64,000 nucleotides of DNA from Terribacillus sp. FSL K6-0262 (GTDB lineage Bacteria; Bacillota; Bacilli; Bacillales; Amphibacillaceae). Positions 16,236-26,236 of this stretch are shown in pieces (the first letter of the stretch is position 1; every line of letters starts with the position of its first letter). The translations under genes and the position numbers were made by a program. Under the pieces are notes generated by a model that saw nothing but the letters and a program-made list of their open reading frames with translations, ran no database searches and was not told where the DNA came from. The stretch spans positions 2,643,001 through 2,707,000 of the forward strand of contig NZ_CP150277.1 of assembly GCF_037977385.1 (NCBI RefSeq), written 5' to 3'.

Positions 16236-17186
16236 ATGAAGTTGGTTTATTTGCTTATCGTTACAGTTTTATTAGCTGTTTGTTCCCTGTTTGTGGGAGT
16301 GGAAAATGTGTCATTTTCCGCTTTGTGGAACATGGATGGGGAAGCTTGGAATATCGTGCTTATCAGCCGGCTGCCTCGGATGCTCAGTATCATCATGGCT
16401 GGTGCAAGTCTCGGTATATGCGGGCTGATCATGCAGCAGCTTACCCAGAATAAATTCGTCTCACCGACAACTGCCGGGACGATGGATTGGGCAAGATTAG
16501 GGATCCTTGTTTCCTTGCTGTTCTTCACCGATGCGAGCCCGATATGGAAAATGTGTATCGCTGCGGCTTTTGCTTTATTCGGAACCTTGCTCTTCATGGG
16601 TATCCTCCAAAGATTGAAGCAGAAAGATACGATCTTTATCCCGCTGGTGGGAATCATGCTTGGTAATGTGGTCAGTTCCATTGCGACATTTTTCGCCCTG
16701 AAATTCGACCTGGTTCAAAATATGTCCTCATGGCTGCAGGGGGACTTCTCCCTGATCATGGAAGGGCGCTATGAACTTCTTTACTTGAGCATCCCGCTGC
16801 TGATCATAGCATTTTTATTTGCCAACATGTTCACGGTAGCGGGTATGGGGGAGGACTTCGCTACGAACCTCGGACTTCCATATAAGTATGTGGTGAATGT
16901 TGGTTTGATCATTGTAGCGATCATTACAGCAGTGGTCATCCTGACGGTCGGTGTCATCCCGTTCCTCGGTCTGATCGTGCCGAATATCGTCAGCATGTAT
17001 CGCGGTGATAATTTGAAGAACAGTATTTGGCATACGGCTGTACTTGGTGCATTATTCCTGCTGATATGTGATATAGCAGGGCGCTTGATCATCTACCCAT
17101 ATGAAATTTCAGTAGGTTTGATGGTGGGCGTCATCGGGACAGGTATCTTCCTTTATATGCTGTTGAGGAGGAAGGCCTATGCTTAA
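16236..17186 (+). CDS. yclN: Iron-siderophore ABC transporter permease, YclN-like
   Basis: 316 residues, FecCD-type permease with about nine hydrophobic segments; the stretches SRLPRMLSIIMAGASLGICGLIMQQ and PFLGLIVPNIVSMYRGDN are the family hallmarks. Wording is very close to B. subtilis YclN (FpbN), part of the petrobactin importer. I prefer ATG 16236 (MKLVYLLIV), which aligns with YclN; an upstream in-frame ATG at 16185 would place the start inside the Fur box. It overlaps the next gene by eight bases. Fur control is supported by the upstream operator. Confidence 0.92.
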   Translation: MKLVYLLIVTVLLAVCSLFVGVENVSFSALWNMDGEAWNIVLISRLPRMLSIIMAGASLGICGLIMQQLTQNKFVSPTTAGTMDWARLGILVSLLFFTDASPIWKMCIAAAFALFGTLLFMGILQRLKQKDTIFIPLVGIMLGNVVSSIATFFALKFDLVQNMSSWLQGDFSLIMEGRYELLYLSIPLLIIAFLFANMFTVAGMGEDFATNLGLPYKYVVNVGLIIVAIITAVVILTVGVIPFLGLIVPNIVSMYRGDNLKNSIWHTAVLGALFLLICDIAGRLIIYPYEISVGLMVGVIGTGIFLYMLLRRKAYA

Positions 17187-18129
17187 GCGAAAAATTATCA
17201 TACTCGTCTTGATTGCCTTGGGATTGGCTGGTTTATACCTGTTCATCCATATGAACTTCCAAGCGATGGAGTACTTGCTGCGTACCCGGCTGGAGAAAAT
17301 CCTGGCCATGTTCCTGTGCGCTGTATCCATCGGAGTCTCGACTGTCGTATTCCAGACGATTACACATAATCGGATTTTGACGCCAAGTATCATGGGTCTC
17401 GATAGTGTGTATATGTTCATCCAGACCATCGTCGTCTTCCTGTTCGGTTCAGGGACATTTGCCATCCTCCAGAGTGATGCTTATTTCTTTGTCACCATCC
17501 TGCTGATGGTCGGTTTCGCTTTTGGATTGTATCAGCTGCTGTTCCGCAGGGGAGAGAATAATCTGTTCCTGCTGCTGCTTGTCGGGCTGGTGCTTGGGAC
17601 ATTTTTCAGCAGTCTTTCATCGTTCATGCAGATGATAATCGACCCAAATGAATTTCTCCTGATCCAGGATAGCATGTTCGCAAGCTTCACGGATGTAAAT
17701 ACGAATCTCCTGCTTGTCTCGGCAGTGATCATCATTTTGCTGTGTATTTACATATTCCGATACCGTCATTATTTCGATGTCATGTCGATCGGGCGTGATC
17801 ATGCAGTCAACCTTGGCGTCCCTTACGAAAAAATCGTCAAACGGATGTTCTTGGTTATTGCAGTGATGGTTGCCGTATCCACTGCGTTGGTCGGACCTAT
17901 CACTTTCCTGGGATTGCTGACTGCCAATCTGGCACGGGAATTCCTCCAAACGTTCCGTCACACATATCTGCTGATGGCAGCAAGTCTGCTCAGCGTCATC
18001 GCATTGCTCGGCGGCCAGCTGATTGTCGAAAGGATTTTTTCTTTCTCTACGCCAATCAGTGTCATTATCAATTTCGTCGGCGGTATTTACTTCATTTATT
18101 TATTGGTAAAGGAGAGTAAGAAGATATGA
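17179..18129 (+). CDS. yclO: Iron-siderophore ABC transporter permease, YclO-like
   Basis: The second, 316-residue FecCD-type permease, which forms the heterodimeric channel with the upstream product. Conserved stretches include NRILTPSIMGLDSVYMFIQT, VGPITFLGLLTANLARE and GGIYFIYLLV near the C-terminus. It overlaps yclN by eight bases and yclP by four, so translation of the three is coupled. Confidence 0.92.
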   Translation: MLKRKIIILVLIALGLAGLYLFIHMNFQAMEYLLRTRLEKILAMFLCAVSIGVSTVVFQTITHNRILTPSIMGLDSVYMFIQTIVVFLFGSGTFAILQSDAYFFVTILLMVGFAFGLYQLLFRRGENNLFLLLLVGLVLGTFFSSLSSFMQMIIDPNEFLLIQDSMFASFTDVNTNLLLVSAVIIILLCIYIFRYRHYFDVMSIGRDHAVNLGVPYEKIVKRMFLVIAVMVAVSTALVGPITFLGLLTANLAREFLQTFRHTYLLMAASLLSVIALLGGQLIVERIFSFSTPISVIINFVGGIYFIYLLVKESKKI

Positions 18130-18881
18130 TCGTAGCAGAAAAGCTGTCTAAGTTTTTTGGATCCAAGAAAGTCATCCAGGATGTTTCCGTCGAGGTGAAG
18201 CGCGGTGCGATCACTTCCTTCATCGGCCCTAACGGTGCTGGGAAGAGTACCTTGCTTTCCATGGTGAGCAGACTGCTGAAACAAGATGATGGGATTGTAT
18301 ATCTTGACGGTAAAGATGTACACAAACAAAAAAGTAAGGACTTGGCGAAGACAATAGCGATACTGCGTCAATCCAATGTTGTCCAGATGAGGCTGACAGT
18401 GCGCGAGCTGGTCAGCTTCGGCCGATTCCCGTATTCCAGCGGTCGACTCACTCCCGAAGATGAGGAGAAGGTCAGTGAGGCCATTGCTTATGTGAATCTG
18501 GAGGATTTGGAAGATAAATACTTGAACGAACTGAGCGGGGGACAAAAGCAGCGGGCATTCATCGCCATGGTCCTGGCGCAGGATACAGAATACATCCTGC
18601 TGGATGAACCGCTGAATAATCTCGATATGAAGCATGCCGTTCAAATGATGAAGCTTCTCCGCAGGCTGGTGGAGGATTTTGGTAAGACGATCCTCCTTGT
18701 CATCCATGATATCAATTTTGCTTCCGTCTATTCGGACCGCATCGTGGCAATGAAGGATGGCCGGATTATCGCGGAGGGTCCAACGGAAGAAATTATCCAA
18801 TCTGACGTTCTCAAATCCATATATGATCTGGATATCGATGTCCATAATATCAGCTGTAATCGGATTTGTGTCTACTTTTAA
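18126..18881 (+). CDS. yclP: Iron-siderophore ABC transporter ATP-binding protein, YclP-like
   Basis: 251 residues. Walker A GPNGAGKST (34-42), signature LSGGQKQR, Walker B YILLDEPLNNLD and the switch histidine in LLVIHDINFA are all present. It supplies the energy for the two permeases. It belongs to the YclP type by context and overall wording. Confidence 0.93.
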   Translation: MIVAEKLSKFFGSKKVIQDVSVEVKRGAITSFIGPNGAGKSTLLSMVSRLLKQDDGIVYLDGKDVHKQKSKDLAKTIAILRQSNVVQMRLTVRELVSFGRFPYSSGRLTPEDEEKVSEAIAYVNLEDLEDKYLNELSGGQKQRAFIAMVLAQDTEYILLDEPLNNLDMKHAVQMMKLLRRLVEDFGKTILLVIHDINFASVYSDRIVAMKDGRIIAEGPTEEIIQSDVLKSIYDLDIDVHNISCNRICVYF

Positions 18882-18906
18882 TCAACTGGGGTTAAAGGGG
18901 TGATGC

Positions 18907-18931
18907 CGTTATGAAGCATAATGCCTTTTTT
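18907..18931 (+). terminator. Weak intercistronic hairpin between yclP and yclQ
   Basis: CGTTATG/CATAATG (one G-T pair), loop AAG, followed by CC and six T. It could act as a partial terminator or stabilise mRNA ends so that binding protein and membrane parts are made in different amounts. Confidence 0.35.
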
Positions 18932-18974
18932 GGCCAGCAATTCATCCATCAAAGAGAAAAAGGAGAGGGATAAA

Positions 18975-19916
18975 ATGAAAAAACTGACGTTGTTGATGAC
19001 AGGTCTATTATTCGTACTTCTGCTTGCAGCATGCGGGAGCAATTCCGATAGCGCAAGCAGTGCAGATAAAGAGGAAGAAAAGCTTACCATCAAGCATGAA
19101 CTAGGTGAAACGGAAGTCGCTAAGAATCCAGAAAAGATTGTTGCATTCGATATGGGAGCATTGGACACTTTGGATAAGCTTGGTGTCGATGTAGCAGGTG
19201 TCCCGCAAGAGAGCCTTCCTGATTATCTTTCCAAATACAGCAGTAAGGACTATGAAAACGTCGGCGGCCTGAAGGAGCCGGATTTGGAGAAAATCGCAGA
19301 AATGCAGCCGGATGTCATCTTCATTTCCGGTCGTCAAAGCGACTATTATGACCAGCTTAGTGAGCTTGCACCAACAATTTATGTTGGGGTCGATACGACG
19401 GATTATATGAATTCATTCAAAAAGAATACAGAAACGATTGCAAAAATCGTAGGTAAAGAAAAAGAAGCAGAACAAGCATTGGGTGAAATCGATGACGCAA
19501 TTGCGGAATTGAAAAGCAAAGCAGAAGGCATGGATGAAAAAGCTTTGATCACACTTGTGAATGATGGCAGTGTAAGTGCTTATGGGAAAGCTTCCCGTTT
19601 CGGTGTGATCCATGATGTATATGGTGTGCCTGCTGTCGATGACACGATTGAAGCTTCCACACATGGTCAATCCATCGGTTTCGAGTACATCTCAGAAAAG
19701 GATCCTGATTACTTGTTTGTAGTAGATCGCGGTGCTGTTGTAGGCAACGGTACTTCTTCAGCCGAAAAAGTATTGGATAATGAATTGGTCAACGGCACAA
19801 AAGCTGCGAAAGAAAACCACATCACTTATCTAAACCCAAACTACTGGTATCTATCCGGCGGCGGACTGGAGTCCGAATTGGAGAAAGTGAAAGAAGTCTC
19901 CGACGCATTGGAATAA
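18975..19916 (+). CDS. yclQ: Siderophore-binding lipoprotein, YclQ-like
   Basis: 313 residues; lipoprotein signal MKKLTLLMTGLLFVLLLAAC with the lipobox LAAC, then an acidic Ser-rich linker and a periplasmic-binding (Fhud/BtuF-type) domain with KNPEKIVAFDMGALDTLDKLG and EPDLEKIAEMQPDVIFISGR. It delivers the ferric siderophore to YclNO; petrobactin and its precursor are the known ligands of the B. subtilis homologue. ATG 18975 follows AGGAGAGGG; a longer frame from 18921 would spoil the signal peptide. Confidence 0.92.
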   Translation: MKKLTLLMTGLLFVLLLAACGSNSDSASSADKEEEKLTIKHELGETEVAKNPEKIVAFDMGALDTLDKLGVDVAGVPQESLPDYLSKYSSKDYENVGGLKEPDLEKIAEMQPDVIFISGRQSDYYDQLSELAPTIYVGVDTTDYMNSFKKNTETIAKIVGKEKEAEQALGEIDDAIAELKSKAEGMDEKALITLVNDGSVSAYGKASRFGVIHDVYGVPAVDDTIEASTHGQSIGFEYISEKDPDYLFVVDRGAVVGNGTSSAEKVLDNELVNGTKAAKENHITYLNPNYWYLSGGGLESELEKVKEVSDALE

Positions 19917-19930
19917 GTAAAACAAAAAAA

Positions 19931-19954
19931 GCGCAAATGCACATGCATTTGCGC
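19931..19954. terminator. Bidirectional terminator between yclQ and nos
   Basis: Stem GCGCAAATGCA/TGCATTTGCGC, with A-run before and T-run after, between convergent genes. Confidence 0.88.
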
Positions 19955-19961
19955 TCTTTTT

Positions 19962-21029
19962 TCAATGTGCATCTTCTTGATGGAAGTAATTCGGCTTCAA
20001 AATCCTGTTTGGATAGGGCTTGTGAAAAATATGGGTCGTCGCAGGCGACATTGGCGGAATAAGCCAGCTCCACATTCCCGTCACATCTCGTCCTGCTTTT
20101 TGCTCTTGCTTCTCGAAATGGGCAAATTGCTTGGCGGCGGTATGATGATCGACAATGGTAATGCCTGCTTTATGGAACGATTGAAGCACTGCGATATTCA
20201 ATTCGACCAATGCCCGGTCCTTCCATAGGGTCGATGTTTTGCTTTGATCAAGACCAATCAGCTCCGCCACTTTCGGAAGCAGGTTGTAACGATCCTCATC
20301 GGCAAGATTCCGCGCCCCGATTTCCGTGCCCATGTACCAGCCGTTGAACGGCGCTGCGTTATAAGTGATGCCTCCAATCTCCAATTTCATGTCGGAAATG
20401 ATCGGAACTGCATACCAGCGCAAGTCAAGCTCAGCAAAATCAGGGTATTCCTCATGCTCGATACGTACTTCCTTCACGATTTCTGCTGGTATTTCCTTAA
20501 GTGCGGGCTTTTCATCACCGACTTGCACAACGAGCGGCAGGATATCAAAGGCCGTCCCTTTGCCTTTCCAGCCAAGAGCATTGCAAATAGAGGTGAAGCG
20601 GATGGAAGCAGGATCTCCGATGATGCCATCCTCCGTTTCATATCCGGCATATCGGAGCAGCTGATGATTCCAAATCCGGATATTTTTATCTGGTGAGAAA
20701 ACCGTGATCAAAGGTTTTATCTTTCCGTCATTTGTCGCTTTGTCAATATGATCGAACAGCCTCTGCAATACTTCTTCATTATTATTTGCATCGCGGGCGT
20801 CTATCACTTGCAGACCATTCCAGAACAAGCGTCCGATGCAGCGATTCGAATTACGCCATGCCATTCTGGCCCCATGCGTCAGTTCTTCTGCTGTATGGGT
20901 ATATGTTGCATCGCGTGTTATATCGTGCCTGATTTCGCTCAGACGCCGATTCATTTCCATTTCTGATTTCCCCAGTTCCTGGTAGCTTTCCCGAATGAAT
21001 TCGGTTGCTTCTTCCAAAAGTCCCTCCAT
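19962..21029 (-). CDS. nos: Nitric oxide synthase, oxygenase type
   Basis: Bacterial NOS makes NO from arginine using heme and tetrahydro-pterin; partner reductases are ordinary flavodoxins. The 355-residue protein is the oxygenase domain only. Heme-thiolate Cys64 lies in [10 protein letters not shown], the substrate glutamate Glu236 in [12 protein letters not shown], and the pterin region in [13 protein letters not shown]. In related bacilli NO protects against oxidative stress and some antibiotics. It is a single-gene unit, convergent with yclQ and divergent from the chemoreceptor gene. Confidence 0.97.
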   Translation of the reverse strand: MEGLLEEATEFIRESYQELGKSEMEMNRRLSEIRHDITRDATYTHTAEELTHGARMAWRNSNRCIGRLFWNGLQVIDARDANNNEEVLQRLFDHIDKATNDGKIKPLITVFSPDKNIRIWNHQLLRYAGYETEDGIIGDPASIRFTSICNALGWKGKGTAFDILPLVVQVGDEKPALKEIPAEIVKEVRIEHEEYPDFAELDLRWYAVPIISDMKLEIGGITYNAAPFNGWYMGTEIGARNLADEDRYNLLPKVAELIGLDQSKTSTLWKDRALVELNIAVLQSFHKAGITIVDHHTAAKQFAHFEKQEQKAGRDVTGMWSWLIPPMSPATTHIFHKPYPNRILKPNYFHQEDAH

Positions 21030-21057
21030 ATGATGCAGCCTCCTTTAGTCAGTTAGT

Positions 21058-21066
21058 AGTATAGCA
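21058..21066 (-). promoter_or_regulatory. Extended -10 promoter of nos
   Basis: On the minus strand TGCTATACT, an extended -10 element about 30 bases before the nos start; no good -35 element is seen. Confidence 0.45.
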
Positions 21067-21166
21067 TCCGATGAAGGAAAAGATTTAATGTGGTGAAAAA
21101 TGTAGAAAAAGGTTCATGATTGCAGCAGATAAGCCGATAGAAAAGAAGAGGGATAAAGGGGGAACA

Positions 21167-22240
21167 ATGATGAAAAAACGATATCCAGTCACTATGCTTA
21201 GTTTGGGATACCTTTATGCATGTTTGCTTATCCTGCAAAATGAAAGGGTTTTCTTGCTGGATTGGCGGATCAATGTGATCATTGGTATTGTTTTGGCAGG
21301 GGGAAGCTTTGCTTTTGTTTTTGCATACAAACAGGAAAAGCCGGAGGGGATGGCGGAAGAGCCGATTGCAGCCGAGACGATCGTTCAGGAGCCGCCAGCG
21401 ATAATCGAACCTGATGCCGAACCAGTGATCGAAACGGGGACTGCCGAACTGGAACAGGCAGGTGAAGCGCTGAAGCAGATTGTCAAAGCTTTGGAAGAAG
21501 TGACGGTTGGATCCGAGCATCAATCCCGGTCATCAGCAGAGCTGGCCGCAGCAATGCAGAAGTTTGCGGAAAATGTCATGATGGTTGCCCTGAAAGGGGA
21601 AGAAGCGAAGCAGATTGCAGCAAAAATGGATGCATTAACAAAAGAAGGGGCCTCTCATATGGATGATTCAGTAAATCATATGGACACGATAACAAGTAAA
21701 ATTACATTCTCCTATGAAAAAGTGAGAGGCTTGAATGGCAAGACAGATCAAATCAGTGCCTTGCTCAAGGCAATCAAGGATATAGCCGAGCAGACGAATC
21801 TGCTGGCACTGAATGCTGCCATCGAAGCAGCCCGGGCAGGCGAGCAAGGACGAGGGTTCGCTGTTGTGGCCGATGAGGTGCGCAAACTTTCCGATCAGGT
21901 CCGTGTTGCAGTGACGGATATAACAGATGTGTTCCAAAGCATCCAAACAGAATCGAAGGAAGCTGTCGAAGCTCTCGGTGCAGGAAGGGAAGCCGTGGCT
22001 GCCGGTTCTGATAAAATCACGACGACCCAAAGCACATTCGAACAGCTGTCGGAGGAGATCGGCATCACCAGCAGCCAAATCGAAGAGATTGCTGCAGCGA
22101 TGTATGATGTGCTTGATAATACACGTGGTGTAACAGATAGTATCAATAGTATAGTTGCGGTGGCGCAACAGAATGCAGCAAGTATGCAGGAGGTTACAGC
22201 CATTACGCAGGATATCCAGCATAAATTCGATAAGAAATGA
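21167..22240 (+). CDS. Minimal methyl-accepting chemotaxis-like protein
   Basis: 357 residues. Two hydrophobic segments (about 8-25 and 35-54) separated by only about ten residues, then an acidic Pro/Glu-rich linker and a complete MCP signalling domain whose hairpin tip [20 protein letters not shown] is intact, followed by [14 protein letters not shown]. There is no extracellular ligand domain and no recognisable HAMP domain, so sensing would be of the membrane or cytoplasm. I prefer ATG 21167 or 21170 behind AAAGGGGG; a longer frame from 21116 is less likely. Confidence 0.88.
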   Translation: MMKKRYPVTMLSLGYLYACLLILQNERVFLLDWRINVIIGIVLAGGSFAFVFAYKQEKPEGMAEEPIAAETIVQEPPAIIEPDAEPVIETGTAELEQAGEALKQIVKALEEVTVGSEHQSRSSAELAAAMQKFAENVMMVALKGEEAKQIAAKMDALTKEGASHMDDSVNHMDTITSKITFSYEKVRGLNGKTDQISALLKAIKDIAEQTNLLALNAAIEAARAGEQGRGFAVVADEVRKLSDQVRVAVTDITDVFQSIQTESKEAVEALGAGREAVAAGSDKITTTQSTFEQLSEEIGITSSQIEEIAAAMYDVLDNTRGVTDSINSIVAVAQQNAASMQEVTAITQDIQHKFDKK

Positions 22241-22241
22241 A

Positions 22242-22267
22242 AAAAGCGACCAGAAATGGTCGCTTTT
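22242..22267. terminator. Bidirectional terminator after the MCP gene
   Basis: Stem AAAAGCGACCA/TGGTCGCTTTT with loop GAAA, between convergent genes. Confidence 0.88.
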
Positions 22268-22270
22268 CGT

Positions 22271-23866
22271 TTAGGCTGCAATTCCCCAAGGGGAGAAAAG
22301 TATATACAAACCGATGATGCAGATTGTGATGAAGATCGCAAATGACTTTGCATATTTCCAAGGTGTCATATCGACAACTGCCGCATCCCTCAGTACAAAA
22401 GGCTCTTTCCGCGGCTTCCATTTGCCTAGGGCGATCATAAGGAGCAGGCTGAACGGGAAGAGGATGGCCAATACATAAAGGAAGTGTACTTCGCCAAAAA
22501 ATACCTTGGATAAACCATACAGAATCAAATGTGTCACGATTGCAATCTTAACTGCAAACGCAGGTACCCGTTTCGTAAAGAACCCAATGAAGATGGCTGC
22601 CACGATCGGTACGTTGATGAATCCGAACATCTCTTGCAGATAATTATATAACCCGCTAGGGAAGAAGATGATGAATGGTGCGATGATGATGGAAATGACA
22701 CCGACTGCAATCGCGAATATACGTCCTGCTTTCACAAGCTCGGAATCGGTCGCGTCCTTACGGAAAAGAGGTTTGTACAAGTCCAAAGTGAACAATGTCA
22801 TCGTACTGCTCAAGGCACCATTGAACGAACTGAGGATGGCGCCGAACAGGATGGCTGCAAAAATACCAGTTATGGCTGTAGGCAGCAAATCGATGACCAA
22901 AGTTGGATAGGCATCATCCGCCGTTTTCAATGTATCCCCGTAAAGATGGAAGGCTATCGTACCGGGCAGCAGCAGATAAAGAACACCGAACATCTTGAAG
23001 AAGCCTGTCAAAAGGACACCTTTTTGCCCCTCGGCCAGATTTTTTGCCCCTAGCGATTTTTGGACGATTGCCTGGTTGGCTGCCCAGTAGAAGAGGTTGT
23101 TTACAAGCAACCCGGTAAAGATTGTCGGCCACGGAACATTGGCATCATTGCTGCTGTCGATTGCATTCAGTTTTTCGGGATGATCGTTTATCAGCTTGTC
23201 GATGCCTCCGGTGATGCTGCTGTCTCCCAAGGTCCAAAGGCCCAGCAGTAAAATACCTATACCACTTACAATCAGGGCGATGCCATATAAGGTATCAGCG
23301 GCCGAAATCGCACGCAGACCCCCGAATACCACGTAGCCAAGGCTGACTAATCCGATCACCCCGGCAATCAACGCAACCGCCCAAAATGTACTGATATGTA
23401 ATCCGCCAGTTAAATCAAATATGGAATCCAGCACTAATGCCCCGGAATAAAGGACAGTCGGCAAGAAAGAAGTCATATAGCCCAGAATGAACAAAACAGA
23501 TACGAACTGACGCGTCCGCATATCAAAGCGTTGTTCAAGAAAGTCGGGTATGGTTGTGATCCCCGTTTTTAAATATCGGGGAAGGAAAAGAAATGCAAGG
23601 ACGAACAAAGCAAGCGGTGATGTGACTTCCCAGGCCATCGCAGTGAAGTTGCCGCCGAACGTCTGACCGTTCTGTCCGACCAGCTGTTCCGTGGATAGGT
23701 TTGTCAGGAGCATCGAACTTCCGATTGCTATTCCAGTAAGACTGCGGCCTCCGAGGAAATAACCGTCCGATGTTGCAAGATCGATCCCCCTCGTCTTGCG
23801 CCAGGAATAATAGGCGATACCGATCGTCACAAGGATGAATGATAGAATGATGAACGCATAAAGCAT
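22271..23866 (-). CDS. Sodium:solute symporter family transporter
   Basis: 531 residues with about 14 hydrophobic segments. The SSS/SGLT pattern is visible in DGYFLGGRSLTGIAIGSSMLLTNLSTEQLVGQNG, in TTIPDFLEQRFD and in GAILSSFNGALSSTMTLFTLDLY. It is closer to the sugar/YidK-type branch than to proline or pantothenate carriers, so a sugar or sugar-acid substrate driven by sodium is a guess. AAGGAGG precedes ATG 23866. It forms a single-gene unit. Confidence 0.85.
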   Translation of the reverse strand: MLYAFIILSFILVTIGIAYYSWRKTRGIDLATSDGYFLGGRSLTGIAIGSSMLLTNLSTEQLVGQNGQTFGGNFTAMAWEVTSPLALFVLAFLFLPRYLKTGITTIPDFLEQRFDMRTRQFVSVLFILGYMTSFLPTVLYSGALVLDSIFDLTGGLHISTFWAVALIAGVIGLVSLGYVVFGGLRAISAADTLYGIALIVSGIGILLLGLWTLGDSSITGGIDKLINDHPEKLNAIDSSNDANVPWPTIFTGLLVNNLFYWAANQAIVQKSLGAKNLAEGQKGVLLTGFFKMFGVLYLLLPGTIAFHLYGDTLKTADDAYPTLVIDLLPTAITGIFAAILFGAILSSFNGALSSTMTLFTLDLYKPLFRKDATDSELVKAGRIFAIAVGVISIIIAPFIIFFPSGLYNYLQEMFGFINVPIVAAIFIGFFTKRVPAFAVKIAIVTHLILYGLSKVFFGEVHFLYVLAILFPFSLLLMIALGKWKPRKEPFVLRDAAVVDMTPWKYAKSFAIFITICIIGLYILFSPWGIAA

Positions 23867-24065
23867 GACTGTTCCTCCTTATACTTTCGAGAAGATGTTA
23901 CTGTGATTCTCTTGATGGGATACCCCTGACTTTCTTTGGCCAAACCTAGCTGGATGTTTGGATCCGCTTCCTTGATTTTTTTGTTAAATAAATGGGTTTT
24001 GGTTTGTATCGAGGACTTTTCTGTTGTATCTTAAGCCAATGTCATGCTTTAAAAGGAGGATTAAA

Positions 24066-25250
24066 ATGTCTTTAGCGAGCAGGCAGTTCAAGCCTGCGAC
24101 AGTCATCGCCGTCCTTATGATCTGTGCTTTTGCCATCGGGACGACGGAATATGTAGTGACAGGGGTGCTCACCCATATAGCCCAGGACCTTGGAGTCACA
24201 ATTGCAGCTGCCGGTCTTGTAGTCAGCATGTATGCGCTTGGTGTTGCGGTATTCGGCCCGCTGATGACGACACTTTCGGTCAAGCTGCCCCGCAAGCCGA
24301 TGCTGCTTTTATTCATGCTGATATTCATCATCAGTAATATTATCAGTGCGACAGCGCCAAATTTTACGGTATTGCTCATTTCAAGGGTCACTTCCGCATT
24401 CATCCATGGTCCGTTTTTTGCATTGGCATTCGTCATGGCAAGTGAGCTGGTGGAGCCGCGCAAACGGGTCCAGGCAATCGCGGCAGTCAACGGAGGCCTG
24501 ACGATTGCCATCATGATCGGGGTGCCATTCGGGGCCTACCTTGGTTCTCTCATTGAGTGGCGCCTTGTATTCTGGCTGATTGCATTGCTCGGGATCATAG
24601 GTTTCATTGGCTTGCTCATTTGTGCGCCGAATACGAAGCCCGAAGAAACCCCGCGCATCAAGCAGGAGCTTAGTGTGTTCAAGCATAAGCAAGTGCTGCT
24701 GACGATAGCCATCATCATTTTTGGATATTCAGGTGTATTCACTGCTTATACGTATATTGAACCATTGCTGCGTTCGGTCACCGGCTTTGGCGGTATAGGT
24801 ATCATGATCAGTCTGTTCTTTTTCGGAATGGGCAGTGTGATCGGTAATTTTTCCACACCCAAATTGGCTGGAGGGAATGTGACCAGGACGCTTATCTATG
24901 TGTTTGCAATACTGACAGTGATCCTATTGCTGTTTCCGCTGGCAACGCCACATGCCGTCGCAGCTGTTTTGGTCATCGGCCTGTTCGGGGCAGGGGCATT
25001 CGGCACGACGCCTTTATTACAGTCGAAAATCGTCATGGCAGCAGCTGAAGGTCCGACAATCGCAGCAGCCACAAGTGTTTCCGCGTTCAATCTAGCCAAT
25101 GCCGGAGGAGCTTATATAGGCGGGATCGTATTGGATGCAGGACTCGGATTCACATGGCTGACCGTCATCGGGGCCGGGATATCCATCATCGGCATACTAT
25201 TATCTGCCATCAGCTTTCGGGAAGGGAAAAAAGAAACCGAAGCCGCTTAA
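24066..25250 (+). CDS. MFS transporter, DHA1 drug/sugar efflux type
   Basis: 394 residues, 12 hydrophobic segments. The start FAIGTTEYVVTGVLTHIAQDLGVTIAAAGLVVSMYALG is typical of the AraJ/YdhP/ChlR-type proton-driven exporters (DHA1 family). Motif A is partly changed (TLSVKLPRKPMLL). The substrate cannot be told. AAAAGGAGG precedes ATG 24066, which is preferred over the upstream frame start at 24024. Confidence 0.85.
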   Translation: MSLASRQFKPATVIAVLMICAFAIGTTEYVVTGVLTHIAQDLGVTIAAAGLVVSMYALGVAVFGPLMTTLSVKLPRKPMLLLFMLIFIISNIISATAPNFTVLLISRVTSAFIHGPFFALAFVMASELVEPRKRVQAIAAVNGGLTIAIMIGVPFGAYLGSLIEWRLVFWLIALLGIIGFIGLLICAPNTKPEETPRIKQELSVFKHKQVLLTIAIIIFGYSGVFTAYTYIEPLLRSVTGFGGIGIMISLFFFGMGSVIGNFSTPKLAGGNVTRTLIYVFAILTVILLLFPLATPHAVAAVLVIGLFGAGAFGTTPLLQSKIVMAAAEGPTIAAATSVSAFNLANAGGAYIGGIVLDAGLGFTWLTVIGAGISIIGILLSAISFREGKKETEAA

Positions 25251-25254
25251 ACTA

Positions 25255-25283
25255 TTGTAAGTCCTGATATATTCCTGCATACT
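25255..25283 (+). promoter_or_regulatory. Candidate promoter of the RimJ/RimL-type acetyltransferase
   Basis: TTGTAA (25255-25260), 17-base spacer, CATACT (25278-25283), placed between the MFS stop and the acetyltransferase start. Confidence 0.45.
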
Positions 25284-25314
25284 AGAGTAAATTCGGGGCA
25301 GGGGGGAGCAGGAC

Positions 25315-25875
25315 ATGGATCCAGTGTTGAGAGATTTCAAGACCATAATCGAAACGGAACGGCTTATCATCAGGCAGCCGCTAATCGGTGACGGGAAAGC
25401 TGTCAATGAAGCGATCAAGGCCTCGTTGCCGGAGTTGAAAAGGTGGATGGCTTTCGCACAGGAATTGCCAGCACCAGAGGAAACCGAAGCAAATATCAGG
25501 CAGTCGGTTGCAGATTGGATCAATCGGACGAACTTGCGTATGCTCATCTTTCACAAGGATACGGGAAAATTCATCGGGTCCAGCGGTTTTCATGCCATCG
25601 ATTGGGATATTCCAAAAGTTGAAATAGGCTATTGGATGGATACACGCCACACCGGTCGTGGTTATATGACCGAAGCCGTAGGGGCGCAGACGGAGTATGC
25701 TTTTACCGAGCTTGGTGTCCGGCGGATCCAGATACTCTGCGATGAGGAAAACAGTGCAAGCCGGGCCGTCCCGGAACGGCTCGGGTATAAGCTGGAGGGG
25801 ATACATCATTGCGACAGCCTCCGTGCCGATGGAAAGACAGTCCGCAATACGGTGTATTACAGCAAAACCAGATAA
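25315..25875 (+). CDS. RimJ/RimL-type GNAT acetyltransferase
   Basis: 186 residues. The opening ETERLIIRQPLIGDGKAV..., the KVEIGYWMDTRHTGRGYMTEAV acetyl-CoA loop (H-T-G-R-G-Y) and the late stretch NSASRAVPERLGYKLEG are typical for ribosomal-protein serine/alanine acetyltransferases. Similar enzymes also modify small molecules, so the target is not settled. The start follows GGGGGGAGCAGG. Confidence 0.88.
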   Translation: MDPVLRDFKTIIETERLIIRQPLIGDGKAVNEAIKASLPELKRWMAFAQELPAPEETEANIRQSVADWINRTNLRMLIFHKDTGKFIGSSGFHAIDWDIPKVEIGYWMDTRHTGRGYMTEAVGAQTEYAFTELGVRRIQILCDEENSASRAVPERLGYKLEGIHHCDSLRADGKTVRNTVYYSKTR

Positions 25876-26236
25876 CGTATGGATTACCAATAAATGAGCA
25901 TAAATTACATAAAACGTTCAAATTTTGTTCACTACTTATTCGTATTCTCTCTTTTTGCCGGTGTTAGAATGTAAAATGAACTGTTTACTTACCGGGCAAG
26001 TCTGGTCTTTTTGGCTGCTTTGTATTACACTAGTTTCTGGATTGTTGTCAGACACTGCCGATCAGGCAGTGTGATTATGTGTTTCCAGTTGAATTTCTGC
26101 AGCTTTTAGGTATTGCGGAAGGTTCATTGTGAAATACTTATCAAAAACCCTATTAAAGCGAAGGGGTCGTTTTCTTATGCAGAGGGAAAATGACACATTC
26201 GTGAACTCAGGTAAAGAAAGGAAGGGAAGCAGGCGC
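25876..26236. other. Long leader ahead of the quinol oxidase operon
   Basis: About 360 bases without a gene. It contains an inverted repeat ACACTGCC/GGCAGTGT (26052-26072, five-base loop) without a T-run, and a possible -10 element TAAAAT near 25971. The region probably holds the qox promoter and regulator sites, but I cannot place the promoter with confidence. Confidence 0.4.
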
